Below, one piece after another: positions 1 to 6,130 of a stretch of 7,208 bases of DNA; position 1 is the stretch's first letter, and each line of letters begins with the position of its first letter. The DNA lies in contig JAHDGN010000163.1 of assembly GCA_020627645.1 (NCBI GenBank), forward strand, positions 1 to 7,208, written 5' to 3'. The DNA comes from Akkermansiaceae bacterium (GTDB taxonomy: Bacteria; Verrucomicrobiota; Verrucomicrobiia; Verrucomicrobiales; Akkermansiaceae). The notes under the pieces are model-generated. The model was not told the origin of the DNA and did no database searches. It saw only the letters and a program-made list of their open reading frames with translations. The position numbers were made by a program, and so were the translations under genes.

Positions 1-90
1 CGCCGTGAATCTCCCATAGAATCAGGCCTTCGTTCCTTAACCTGACGCGAATGACAAGGAGGAGAAAACTTTTCACAGCAAAAAAGATAC

Positions 91-111
91 ATGAATCATC
101 CTGATATTCAT
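91..111. repeat. short imperfect inverted repeat upstream of the transporter gene
   Basis: ATGAAT at 91-96 and ATTCAT at 106-111 are perfect inverted arms around nine bases, and ATC/GAT inside can also pair. It lies about 140 bases before the transporter start, in a non-coding stretch. It could be a regulator site, but arms this short and AT-rich arise easily by chance. Confidence 0.2.
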
Positions 112-125
112 ATGTTTTTTATGGC

Positions 126-254
126 ATGAAAGATATCACCCCTTTTATTATTGCACGCTATTTGAACGAAAATCGCGAAAAGCACTGGAAAATCAATGTC
201 GAACGGCCTATCTCGGCTTTGAGAGAGCCTCAAAAATTCAATAAATTAGAATGA
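126..254 (+). CDS. possible 42-codon small ORF, start-stop coupled to the transporter gene
   Basis: An ATG at 126 opens 42 codons ending in TGA at 252-254, which overlaps the ATG of the transporter gene as ATGA. The peptide starts MKDITPFIIARYLNEN and is hydrophilic and basic, with no signal peptide or membrane segment. The frame is closed upstream by a TGA at 102-104, and no other ATG lies in between. There is no Shine-Dalgarno sequence before the ATG. The overlap is the arrangement used for translational coupling, so this could be a leader peptide or small partner of the barrel protein. It could equally be chance: ORFs of this length are common, and third positions are richer in A/T than in the neighbouring gene. 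I do not recognise the peptide. Confidence 0.22.
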   Translation: MKDITPFIIARYLNENREKHWKINVERPISALREPQKFNKLE

Positions 255-1252
255 AAAAAATTTCCATCTTTCTGTCATTTTCCCTTCTCAACTTCGTCAA
301 AAGCAGTGGTCAAGACCTCCTTAGCCCCAGACCCGACGGCCATGCCCCCATCGGAGTCATGGGCGACCATACTCACAAAGCTGGAGAATGGATGCTTTCC
401 TACCGCTACATGTTCATGGAAATGGAGGGCAATCGCTCCGGAACAAACCAATTGACTCATCAAGAGGTCCTCAACCAGGGTTTCATGGTCACTCCAACCT
501 CCATGTCCATGGAAATGCACATGCTCGGCGCCATGTATGCCCCAAGCGATCAACTCACCCTCATGGCCATGGTCCCTTTCACCTCTTTCACCATGGACCA
601 CCTGACCCGGATGGGAGGGATGTTCACCACCGAAACCGAGGGTCTCGGAGACATCCGCCTATCTAGCCTTCTCAAAATCTACGAAGACGATTCCCAATCC
701 ATCCACTTGAATGCCGGCCTGAGTATTCCCACTGGCTCAATCACAGAACGAGGAAATACCCCCGCTGGGGCAAACTCAAAACTCCCTTACCCCATGCAGC
801 TTGGATCCGGGACCTTTGACCTTCTTCCTGGAATCACCTATCTCACTCAATCCGACAACTGGTCATGGGGCGCCCAACTCAGCGGCACCATCCGCCTCGG
901 CCAAAATGACGAAGGATACACTCTCGGAGACAGACTGAACGGAACTCTCTGGGCAGCCAGACAATGGAACCACTGGCTCAGCACTTCGATCCGTATCAAA
1001 GCGTCAAAGTGGGATAACATCGACGGAGCCGACACCGATCTAAACCCTAACATGATTCCCACCGCAAACACCGCTCTCCGTGGCGGAGAACGCATCGATG
1101 CTCTCTTAGGTCTCAACATCGTGATTCCCTCCGGCCCACTCGCCGGACACCGCCTCGCAGTCGAAGCCGGAGCCCCCATCTACCAATCCCTGAATGGTCC
1201 CCAACTCGAAACAGATTGGCTCATGACTATTGGATGGCAACTCGCATGGTGA
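251..1252 (+). CDS. methionine-rich outer-membrane beta-barrel 'transporter' family protein
   Basis: This 333-residue protein is predicted to sit in the outer membrane. Residues 1-20 form a signal peptide (basic KK, a hydrophobic stretch, cleavage probably near SSGQ). The mature part opens with a conserved-looking block at about 30-54 (GHAPIGVMGDHTHKAGEW), then alternating amphipathic strands, and the last residue is aromatic (GWQLAW), as in beta-barrels recognised by BamA. This block is, from memory, typical of proteins named only 'transporter' (close to the MetA-pathway phenol-degradation family) in Bacteroidetes and related phyla, often near copper-handling genes. Sixteen methionines lie between residues 37 and 124, several as M-x-M with nearby histidines, which suggests soft-metal (Cu/Ag) contact; that is inference. 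The ATG at 251 gives an intact signal peptide but has no Shine-Dalgarno sequence. The gene opposes the general leftward direction of transcription here and converges on the PEP-CTERM gene. Substrate is unknown. Confidence 0.8.
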   Translation: MKKISIFLSFSLLNFVKSSGQDLLSPRPDGHAPIGVMGDHTHKAGEWMLSYRYMFMEMEGNRSGTNQLTHQEVLNQGFMVTPTSMSMEMHMLGAMYAPSDQLTLMAMVPFTSFTMDHLTRMGGMFTTETEGLGDIRLSSLLKIYEDDSQSIHLNAGLSIPTGSITERGNTPAGANSKLPYPMQLGSGTFDLLPGITYLTQSDNWSWGAQLSGTIRLGQNDEGYTLGDRLNGTLWAARQWNHWLSTSIRIKASKWDNIDGADTDLNPNMIPTANTALRGGERIDALLGLNIVIPSGPLAGHRLAVEAGAPIYQSLNGPQLETDWLMTIGWQLAW

Positions 1253-1352
1253 AACCAAGCCATACTCCCCCCCTCCCCACATCTTCGTCTTCAAATGGGC
1301 CCTCCTCGGCCTCTTCGTGGGGGGATCACACTCCCAACAACCACCCTTATAA
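1246..1352 (+). pseudogene. possible decayed start of a secreted-protein gene
   Basis: An ATG at 1246 overlaps the transporter stop (ATGGTGA), the usual layout for a coupled downstream gene. In its own frame it reads low-complexity Pro/Ser. From 1281, one frame away, the translation is a convincing signal peptide, IFVFKWALLGLFVGGSHSQQ, ending at TAA 1350-1352. Adding one C to the C7 run at 1267-1273 would join the ATG to that signal peptide, giving a 35-residue secretory leader and nothing after it. I infer a gene that once followed the transporter and lost everything beyond its leader, perhaps when the element to its right arrived. The alternative is a chance hydrophobic reading of C-rich DNA. 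Confidence 0.25.
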
Positions 1353-1355
1353 CCC

Positions 1356-1369
1356 TGAGCGAAAGCTCA
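1356..1369 (+). repeat. small hairpin with GAAA tetraloop
   Basis: TGAGC and GCTCA pair as a five-base stem closed by GAAA, a stable GNRA-type loop in RNA. It lies downstream of the transporter stop on the transcribed strand. No U-run follows, so it is not a standard intrinsic terminator; it could protect the 3' end of the message. Confidence 0.3.
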
Positions 1370-1421
1370 AACTGAGGAAACTCTAGCCCGGATATTTCAT
1401 GAAGCAGTTTTAAATATTCGC

Positions 1422-1590
1422 GCTAGTGCTTCGTTCGTCTTCAACTGAGGCATGGATTCGTGAGACGTTTTTCGGGAGGGCAAGGCAAGAGCCCTTTGCG
1501 TGAATTGGAATTCTCAATAAGGGCAACAACGCAGCCATTCTGGAAAACGACAGAAGACATCACTCAGTTGAAGGCGAATGGAGCACTAGC
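1422..1590 (+). repeat. 169-nt long imperfect inverted repeat (giant hairpin), MITE-like or structured RNA
   Basis: The arms 1422-1449 and 1563-1590 pair over 28 consecutive positions if three G.T wobbles are allowed, beginning with nine perfect pairs (GCTAGTGCT with AGCACTAGC). Pairing resumes inward at 1452-1454/1558-1560, 1457-1459/1553-1555, 1466-1477/1538-1549, 1479-1481/1534-1536 and 1491-1496/1519-1524, with a tip of GAATT/AATTC at 1502-1513. One three-base offset accounts for the whole inner half, so this is a single long hairpin, not several small ones. The right arm covers the stop codon and part of the last serine codon of the PEP-CTERM gene. The outer CTAG on both sides could be a four-base target duplication, or the TA within it a TA duplication as left by IS630-type MITEs. 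Because CTAG is its own complement, it cannot be told apart from the arm. It also lies between two convergent genes, so it may stop or process both transcripts. No transposase lies inside. Confidence 0.72.
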
Positions 1591-2281
1591 TTCTTCTTCT
1601 CCGACACCCAATCAGAATCCCAGACAACAGAACAAGACCAACAGATCCAGGTTCTGGAACCAACTTAACGTCTAAAGCATCATAAGCCGCATATGCAAAA
1701 ACATTCCCGGAATCGCTCGGATAAGTCGTAAAAAAAAGAAAAGCACTCGAATCTGTCGCAACAAATTCGAATTCATACGTCTGCCAATCTGGATTCGTAG
1801 GATCGCCCGAATCTGTAAGCTGTTGTGGCGTTAGCCCCGAAAAACTCCCACCGTCAAACGCAGACGGCCCAAAACCACCAAGAAATGGAATCGGATCTAA
1901 CCCAAAATCACTAGGATCATCATACACTCCAACCCAAGCGTTAGCGATGCTATTAGAGGCGCCCACCATTGGATCCGGTTCAAAGTTATTCAGCGAAGCT
2001 GCTGCAAAACAAACCCGGTAAGTAGAACCTGCAACCAAGCCCGTAACTTCCTGAACATTATCAGAAAGGTTGTTGTTCGATCCCCAAACTAAACCCGCAA
2101 CATTCCCTTCGTAGTTGTTTGGAGCAAATGAGAACGCCGCCCCTGCATTGTCAAGAGTTGACCAAGGAGCCCCAATGCTTGTTCCTGGCGATTGCCCTTC
2201 AAACCCACCATCTGAAAAGGTGACCCCTCTGACACACAGAGGAAAAAGGACGATAGCGACAGCACAACATTTCTTTAGCAT
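1586..2281 (-). CDS. PEP-CTERM sorting domain-containing secreted protein
   Basis: This 231-residue protein is predicted to be exported and then processed by an exosortase. Residues 1-19 are a signal peptide (KK, then a hydrophobic core, VRG before the cut). The ectodomain, about 20-205, is Gly/Asn/Ser/Asp-rich with aromatic strands. It begins SDGGFEG and ends YDALDVKLV, the pattern of galactose-binding-like jelly-roll modules in many PEP-CTERM proteins. The tail has the full tripartite signal: VPEPGS at 208-213, a hydrophobic helix at 214-225, then a cysteine and RRRR at 227-230. Family knowledge says such proteins go to the cell surface or the exopolysaccharide matrix; no exosortase gene is in this window. 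The start is the only in-frame ATG compatible with the signal peptide, and no Shine-Dalgarno sequence precedes it. The stop codon lies inside the end of the long hairpin element. The exact ligand cannot be inferred. Confidence 0.88.
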   Translation of the reverse strand: MLKKCCAVAIVLFPLCVRGVTFSDGGFEGQSPGTSIGAPWSTLDNAGAAFSFAPNNYEGNVAGLVWGSNNNLSDNVQEVTGLVAGSTYRVCFAAASLNNFEPDPMVGASNSIANAWVGVYDDPSDFGLDPIPFLGGFGPSAFDGGSFSGLTPQQLTDSGDPTNPDWQTYEFEFVATDSSAFLFFTTYPSDSGNVFAYAAYDALDVKLVPEPGSVGLVLLSGILIGCRRRRS

Positions 2282-2307
2282 TGCATTGTTCTACGCCGTA
2301 TATGCAA
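2281..2307. promoter_or_regulatory. candidate operator: inverted repeat overlapping the PEP-CTERM -10 and start codon
   Basis: TTGCAT at 2281-2286 and ATGCAA at 2302-2307 are perfect inverted half-sites with centres 21 bases apart, about two helical turns. They flank the proposed -10 hexamer, and the left half touches the start codon. A dimeric regulator bound here would block RNA polymerase. Six-base arms are short, so this is only a candidate. Confidence 0.22.
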
Positions 2308-2316
2308 AAGCGTCAA
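2288..2316 (-). promoter_or_regulatory. sigma70-like promoter of the PEP-CTERM gene, nearly leaderless
   Basis: On the minus strand, TTGACG (2311-2316, five of six to the consensus) is followed after exactly 17 bases by TAGAAC (2288-2293, four of six). A T7 run lies just upstream of the -35 and may act as an UP-like element. Only six bases separate the -10 from the ATG at 2281, so transcription would begin at or next to the start codon. That fits the lack of a ribosome binding site. The promoter lies in the 67-base gap after the SNF2 gene, so the PEP-CTERM gene can be transcribed independently. Confidence 0.45.
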
Positions 2317-2348
2317 AAAAATTCTGTTAGATAAGAAAAAATGGTGCC

Positions 2349-5261
2349 TTAATCAAACAATCCCAGCAGCTCATCCTCCTGCAAATTGGGAACCAACTCT
2401 CCCGTTCCGTCCAAGACAGCTTCCATCATCTTTTTCTTCTCCTCCTGAAGCGCCAAAATTTTCTCTTCGACAGTTCCCTTCGTAATCAATTTATAACTAG
2501 TCACCACTCGCTTCTGACCAATTCGATAGGCACGATCTGTAGCCTGAGCTTCCACCGCCGGATTCCACCAAGGATCCAAGTGCACCACCGTATCAGCAGC
2601 CGTCAAATTCAAACCAACCCCACCCGCTTTAAGGGAAATCAAGAATACAGGAATCTGCCCTTCTTGAAACCTATCCACAACTTCGCCTCTCTTCTTGGTT
2701 GCCCCGTCCAAATAACAATAGTCCCAACCACGCCCCATCAACATAGGGACCACCCCCTGCAATAGCTGCACAAACTGACTAAACACCAGAACCCGATGGC
2801 CACCCGCTACCGCTTCCTCCAACAACCTTTCCAGCTCATCGATCTTCACTCCAGCCTCACGATCCTCCACTTTGAGACCAGGTAACAACCTCAAATCACA
2901 ACACGCCTGACGCAACCTCAACAAAGCAGTCAATGCAACCATTCGCCGACGCCCATCCTCCGCATCCAAGACTTGCGCACGACTTTCTTCCAACAATTGC
3001 CCATAGACCGACTTCTGCTTCGGCGACAATTCACAATACCTGACTTGTTCAATCTTCTCCGGCAGATCCTTCGCCACCTCCGACTTCAAACGCCGAAGCA
3101 CCACTGGCTTCAAACGCCTTGCCAACCGCCTCGCCAGCACCGGATCTCCACCCTGCCTCAAAGGTTTCTCAAACCTTTCCACAAACGCCTCTCTCGGACC
3201 CAAATAACCAGGCAAGACGAACCTCATAATTGACCACAAATCTAATAATGAGTTCTCCACCGGAGTCCCCGACAACGCAAATCGATGCCTAGCTTTCAAA
3301 CCATGCACAACTTGCGTAATACGTGCTTTAGGGTTCTTAATCTGCTGAGCCTCATCAATCACCGCCACATCAAATTCACAATCACGAAACTTCTCCGCAT
3401 CAACCCGTAAGATGGCATAACTTGTAATCACCAAATCCACAGAGGGAATTTCTCCCCGCTTCCCTCCCACAAACTCAACCACCTCCAACTCAGGCACCCA
3501 CTTCTTCGCCTCCGCTGCCCAATTAGAAACGAGAGACGATGGACACACCACTAAAGCACGCCCTCCCCGCTTTTGAAGGAATGTTAAGGTCTGCAAAGTC
3601 TTACCCAAACCCATATCATCCGACAAGATCCCCCCCATTCCCAATTCACTCAAACGATACATCCACTTCACCCCAACCTCCTGATAAGGCCTCAAATAAT
3701 CAGGCAAATCGATCTCTAAAACCTCACCCTCCTCAACCGCCATCCCGAAGTCTCTCGCACTATTTCTAAGAAAGTCGCCCTGCTCCGCACTCACCTCAAA
3801 AACTCCTGCCTCTTGTTGCATCGCCTCCGCGTCTGCCAACGTCTCATTCACCTCCTCAATATAATCCGAATCAACAACCGCGATCTTTCCCTTCCCAAAC
3901 GCCTGTTCCGCGCTCCCCATCCTCAACATCCTCTGCACCTGCTCACGCCCCAATTCCTCATGACCCACCCGGAAACTAGTTTCCACTGTAAACCACTCCT
4001 GACCACTCCCCTCCCTGAAATTCCACTCAGGTCTCACCGCAACGACTTGTCCTGCCGCAGACTCAAACCTCTCTCCTTTCACCACCTTCCAATGTTTCGG
4101 CAAATCCGCAAAGGCGTGAAACTTCAGACTCTCTTCCCTTTCTCGCAAAGCCATCCGCCCCCCCTTCACCGGCCCCTCAAATCCCCAAGCCTTAAAAAAC
4201 TCCACCACCGCCTTCTCTTTTGACAAACTCGTCAAGACCCCACCAACCACCTGGGGCTCCCCCCCTTCACAACTCCCTTTGACTCCCTCATACCAAAATT
4301 CCAACCGAGCCTCTAAATGCCTGAGCGATCCTTCCAAATGAATGACAACCTCAGGAACTCCCTCCTCAGGCAACACCTCCCAGATCTTCTCCGGAACATC
4401 AAACCACCTCTCCAAACCACCCAAAACTCCCCGAGCTTCAGCCGCACTCATCCTCACCCCACTTCCAAAGACTCCCGAAAGCCTCTCAGGAAGACCCAGT
4501 GCCAATGGGTGAAATTCACTTCCATCCAATTGCCATGAACCGAGATTTCCCGCCTCGACGGCCACCCGCTCCCCCACCAATCGAACCGCTTTCCTTATCG
4601 GACTCCCCGAAACAATCGCTCGTTCCTTCTTTCCAAACCAGACCCGAGGATGCCCCACCAAACCTTGAAGAAGCTCCAAAAACTCAGCCCTCTCCAAATG
4701 AACCACTCCTGGAGGCCCTCCTGGAAAAATTTCCCTCAAAACTCTCCACAACTCCTCATCATAGCCCTCCAACCAATATTCGCCTGGACTCAAGGCACTC
4801 AACAAAACCTCCTCACCATCACAAACCGCCCCAAACCCCACCATCAACTTTCCATTCTCCCAAGATCCTTCAACCTTCAGAGGCAACATCACTTGCAACT
4901 CCAACTTCCTCCCAGCCTCAGCAATCGTTGGCCAACTGTCCTCTACGACTTCTGGCACCTTTTCCACCACCACATTCTGAGGATCAATCACCTCCAAACC
5001 GATCGCCATCACATGAGCACAAACACGACCATCTTTCCGCACCATCAAACACTTGCAATGGTTCTCCATGTGAGTCCGAGAAATAATCTCCATACTCACC
5101 CGTTTCATCTTTCCACCCACCCGCAACTCACCCGACAACACCCCGTCACGATACTCAGCCGACTTAACACCCCCCTCACGATGAATCGCCCTCGCCTTTT
5201 TCATCTCAACATGCCCACCCGCATCCATCAAAAGATCGCGGGTAAGCTCAAGATGACTCAT
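2349..5261 (-). CDS. SWIM zinc finger and SNF2-family ATPase/helicase (RapA/HepA-like superfamily 2)
   Basis: This 970-residue cytoplasmic ATPase would translocate on double-stranded DNA and remodel nucleic acid-protein complexes. A SWIM zinc finger lies at 69-83 (C69-x-C71-x9-C81-x-H83), the usual DNA or protein contact in this subfamily. A variable region follows to about 515. The SNF2 core starts at LRPYQ (523-527). It shows Walker A DDMGLGKT (548-555), motif Ia CPSSLVSNW (573-581), the Walker B box DEAQ (636-639), motif III LSGTPVEN (663-670), motif IV VLVFSQF (824-830), motif V LKAGGVGLNL (877-886) and motif VI QATDRAYRIGQ (906-916) with the arginine fingers. All catalytic motifs are intact and the length is normal for the bacterial SWIM-SNF2 group. 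The ATG lies 14 bases after the HAD stop, with GAGGG directly before it, so the two are probably cotranscribed. Cellular role (RNA polymerase recycling, repair or other) cannot be decided from sequence. Confidence 0.95.
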   Translation of the reverse strand: MSHLELTRDLLMDAGGHVEMKKARAIHREGGVKSAEYRDGVLSGELRVGGKMKRVSMEIISRTHMENHCKCLMVRKDGRVCAHVMAIGLEVIDPQNVVVEKVPEVVEDSWPTIAEAGRKLELQVMLPLKVEGSWENGKLMVGFGAVCDGEEVLLSALSPGEYWLEGYDEELWRVLREIFPGGPPGVVHLERAEFLELLQGLVGHPRVWFGKKERAIVSGSPIRKAVRLVGERVAVEAGNLGSWQLDGSEFHPLALGLPERLSGVFGSGVRMSAAEARGVLGGLERWFDVPEKIWEVLPEEGVPEVVIHLEGSLRHLEARLEFWYEGVKGSCEGGEPQVVGGVLTSLSKEKAVVEFFKAWGFEGPVKGGRMALREREESLKFHAFADLPKHWKVVKGERFESAAGQVVAVRPEWNFREGSGQEWFTVETSFRVGHEELGREQVQRMLRMGSAEQAFGKGKIAVVDSDYIEEVNETLADAEAMQQEAGVFEVSAEQGDFLRNSARDFGMAVEEGEVLEIDLPDYLRPYQEVGVKWMYRLSELGMGGILSDDMGLGKTLQTLTFLQKRGGRALVVCPSSLVSNWAAEAKKWVPELEVVEFVGGKRGEIPSVDLVITSYAILRVDAEKFRDCEFDVAVIDEAQQIKNPKARITQVVHGLKARHRFALSGTPVENSLLDLWSIMRFVLPGYLGPREAFVERFEKPLRQGGDPVLARRLARRLKPVVLRRLKSEVAKDLPEKIEQVRYCELSPKQKSVYGQLLEESRAQVLDAEDGRRRMVALTALLRLRQACCDLRLLPGLKVEDREAGVKIDELERLLEEAVAGGHRVLVFSQFVQLLQGVVPMLMGRGWDYCYLDGATKKRGEVVDRFQEGQIPVFLISLKAGGVGLNLTAADTVVHLDPWWNPAVEAQATDRAYRIGQKRVVTSYKLITKGTVEEKILALQEEKKKMMEAVLDGTGELVPNLQEDELLGLFD

Positions 5262-5275
5262 CCCTCAACAACCAA

Positions 5276-5887
5276 TCACGAAAAGAGATGAAGGTGTGTG
5301 GGAACCACCACAACCTCCATTCCTGCAGCCCTCGCTCCCTCAATTCCCGCACGACCATCTTCAAAAACTAAACAATCCTTCGGAGCGACCCCCAAACGCT
5401 TAGATACCTCAAGAAAAATATCAGGTGACGGCTTCCCTTTTGCCACATCTGAACTCACCACAACCTCTTCAAACCAATCCGCGATCCCCACTTTCTGCAA
5501 AGTCTTTTCAACCACCTCACGTGACCCCCCACTCGCCACAGCCATCCTCACCTTACCCCGATAAGCTTCCACAACAGGAGCGACCTCTTCCATCAACTCA
5601 ACTTCATCGAGTCGACGCAAAAAATGCTTCTTCTTCGAAAAAGCAACCGCATCAGGATCCAAATGCGTCCCCTGCTCACCATTAATGGTCCGTACGATAT
5701 CCCTCGTGGGCCGACCACCCATCGCATAAAAAACATCTTCCGCGAAAATTCCCGGCATCCCGTGGTCTTCTAAAGCAGCGCACCAAGCACTGAAATGTAA
5801 GGGCATCGAATCGACTAAGGTTCCGTCTAGATCAAAAATCACTGCCTTAAAATCGCCATCTGGTATCTCTAATTCAAATTGTCTCAT
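5276..5887 (-). CDS. HAD-superfamily sugar-phosphate phosphatase / beta-phosphoglucomutase-like hydrolase
   Basis: This 203-residue cytoplasmic enzyme belongs to the beta-phosphoglucomutase-like HAD group with a helical cap (subfamily IA). Motif I is FDLDGTLVDS, with nucleophile D19 and acid/base D21. Motif II is the serine of VASGGS (S119), motif III is K152 in KGKPSPD, and motif IV is the acidic pair E176-D177 in VFEDGRAGIEGARAAGM. The cap lies at about 28-100 and begins MPLHFSAW; a histidine at this place is typical of beta-phosphoglucomutases and of YqaB-like fructose-1-phosphate phosphatases. The length is closer to YqaB, so a phosphatase is as likely as a mutase. I chose the ATG at 5887: a TTG at 5941 would extend the frame, but the extra 18 residues do not look like this family. 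No Shine-Dalgarno sequence is seen. The SNF2 gene follows after 14 bases, probably in the same operon. Confidence 0.88.
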   Translation of the reverse strand: MRQFELEIPDGDFKAVIFDLDGTLVDSMPLHFSAWCAALEDHGMPGIFAEDVFYAMGGRPTRDIVRTINGEQGTHLDPDAVAFSKKKHFLRRLDEVELMEEVAPVVEAYRGKVRMAVASGGSREVVEKTLQKVGIADWFEEVVVSSDVAKGKPSPDIFLEVSKRLGVAPKDCLVFEDGRAGIEGARAAGMEVVVVPTHLHLFS

Positions 5888-5951
5888 GGGAGGAAAACTA
5901 GTGTGCGCAAACGAGATGAACAAAACTGAGAGAATTGACAAGAAGGAATAC

Positions 5952-5970
5952 GTTGAATTTAAAATTCAAC
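5952..5970. promoter_or_regulatory. perfect 19-bp palindrome, candidate operator upstream of the HAD gene
   Basis: GTTGAATTT and AAATTCAAC are nine-base perfect inverted arms around a single A. The near edge is 64 bases before the HAD start, a suitable place for a transcription-factor site. With one central base it cannot make a full hairpin without unpairing the middle, and no T-run follows on the minus strand, so a protein-binding site is more likely than a terminator. Confidence 0.45.
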
Positions 5971-5985
5971 TCTTCGCTCAAAATC

Positions 5986-6001
5986 TCAGATAACCATCTG
6001 A
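5986..6001 (-). terminator. small hairpin, possible weak terminator of the uridylyltransferase gene
   Basis: TCAGAT and ATCTGA form a perfect six-base stem with a four-base loop. On the minus strand, the direction of the uridylyltransferase, it is followed by GATTTTG, a short T-run. It lies about 130 bases after that gene's stop. The stem is short and AT-rich, so termination would be weak; it might instead be a second regulator half-site beside the 19-bp palindrome. Confidence 0.25.
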
Positions 6002-6130
6002 TTCACAAAAAGTTAAAGGGAAATCCTTACCTCGAAACCACTCATAAATCCATCAAAATAAATGAAAATCACCCCAAAAACGATCTAGGCACCTCACATA
6101 CACCCGAATCCTCCACCCCAAAATACCCCA

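Larger units (their letters stand above)
5888..6130. other. intergenic gap between the uridylyltransferase and the HAD gene
   Basis: These 243 bases are AT-richer than the flanking genes and contain no credible ORF. They must hold the 3' end of the uridylyltransferase message and probably the promoter of the HAD-SNF2 operon. No convincing -35/-10 pair stands out. Two perfect palindromes at 5952-5970 and 5986-6001 are the only clear structure. Confidence 0.5.

Noticed and set aside
56..64. Strong Shine-Dalgarno-like AAGGAGGAG near the left edge
   Set aside because: No start codon lies within a usable distance; the next ATG at 91 is too far and its frame closes at once.
219..247. Promoter TTGAGA-17-TAAATT before the transporter
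   Set aside because: The -10 would end three bases before the ATG at 251, placing the transcription start inside the coding sequence.
275..601. 108-codon minus-strand ORF opposite the transporter
   Set aside because: Histidine/glycine-rich shadow of the ATG/CAT-rich transporter sequence; no family features.
1274..1325. Terminator hairpin CCCCAC/GTGGGG after the transporter
   Set aside because: The stem is six bases with a loop of nearly forty and no T-run; it is explained by C-rich and G-rich runs.
1422..1590. Integron attC site
   Set aside because: The arms contain CTTCAAC and GTTGAAG, which do not fit RYYYAAC/GTTRRRY at the outer base. The pairing continues outside the would-be core sites, and no integrase or cassette array is present.
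1460..1675. 71-codon plus-strand ORF across the hairpin and into the PEP-CTERM gene
   Set aside because: It runs through the arms of the inverted repeat and then antisense to a well-supported gene; no recognisable protein features.
4499..5291. Long plus-strand ORFs (195 and 213 codons) opposite the SNF2 gene
   Set aside because: They translate to Pro/His/Ser/Leu-rich low-complexity sequence, as expected opposite a purine-rich gene; the minus-strand SNF2 frame is certain from its motifs.
5888..5941. N-terminal extension of the HAD protein from TTG at 5941
   Set aside because: It adds 18 residues not typical of the family; the ATG at 5887 lies a normal distance before the FDLDGT motif.
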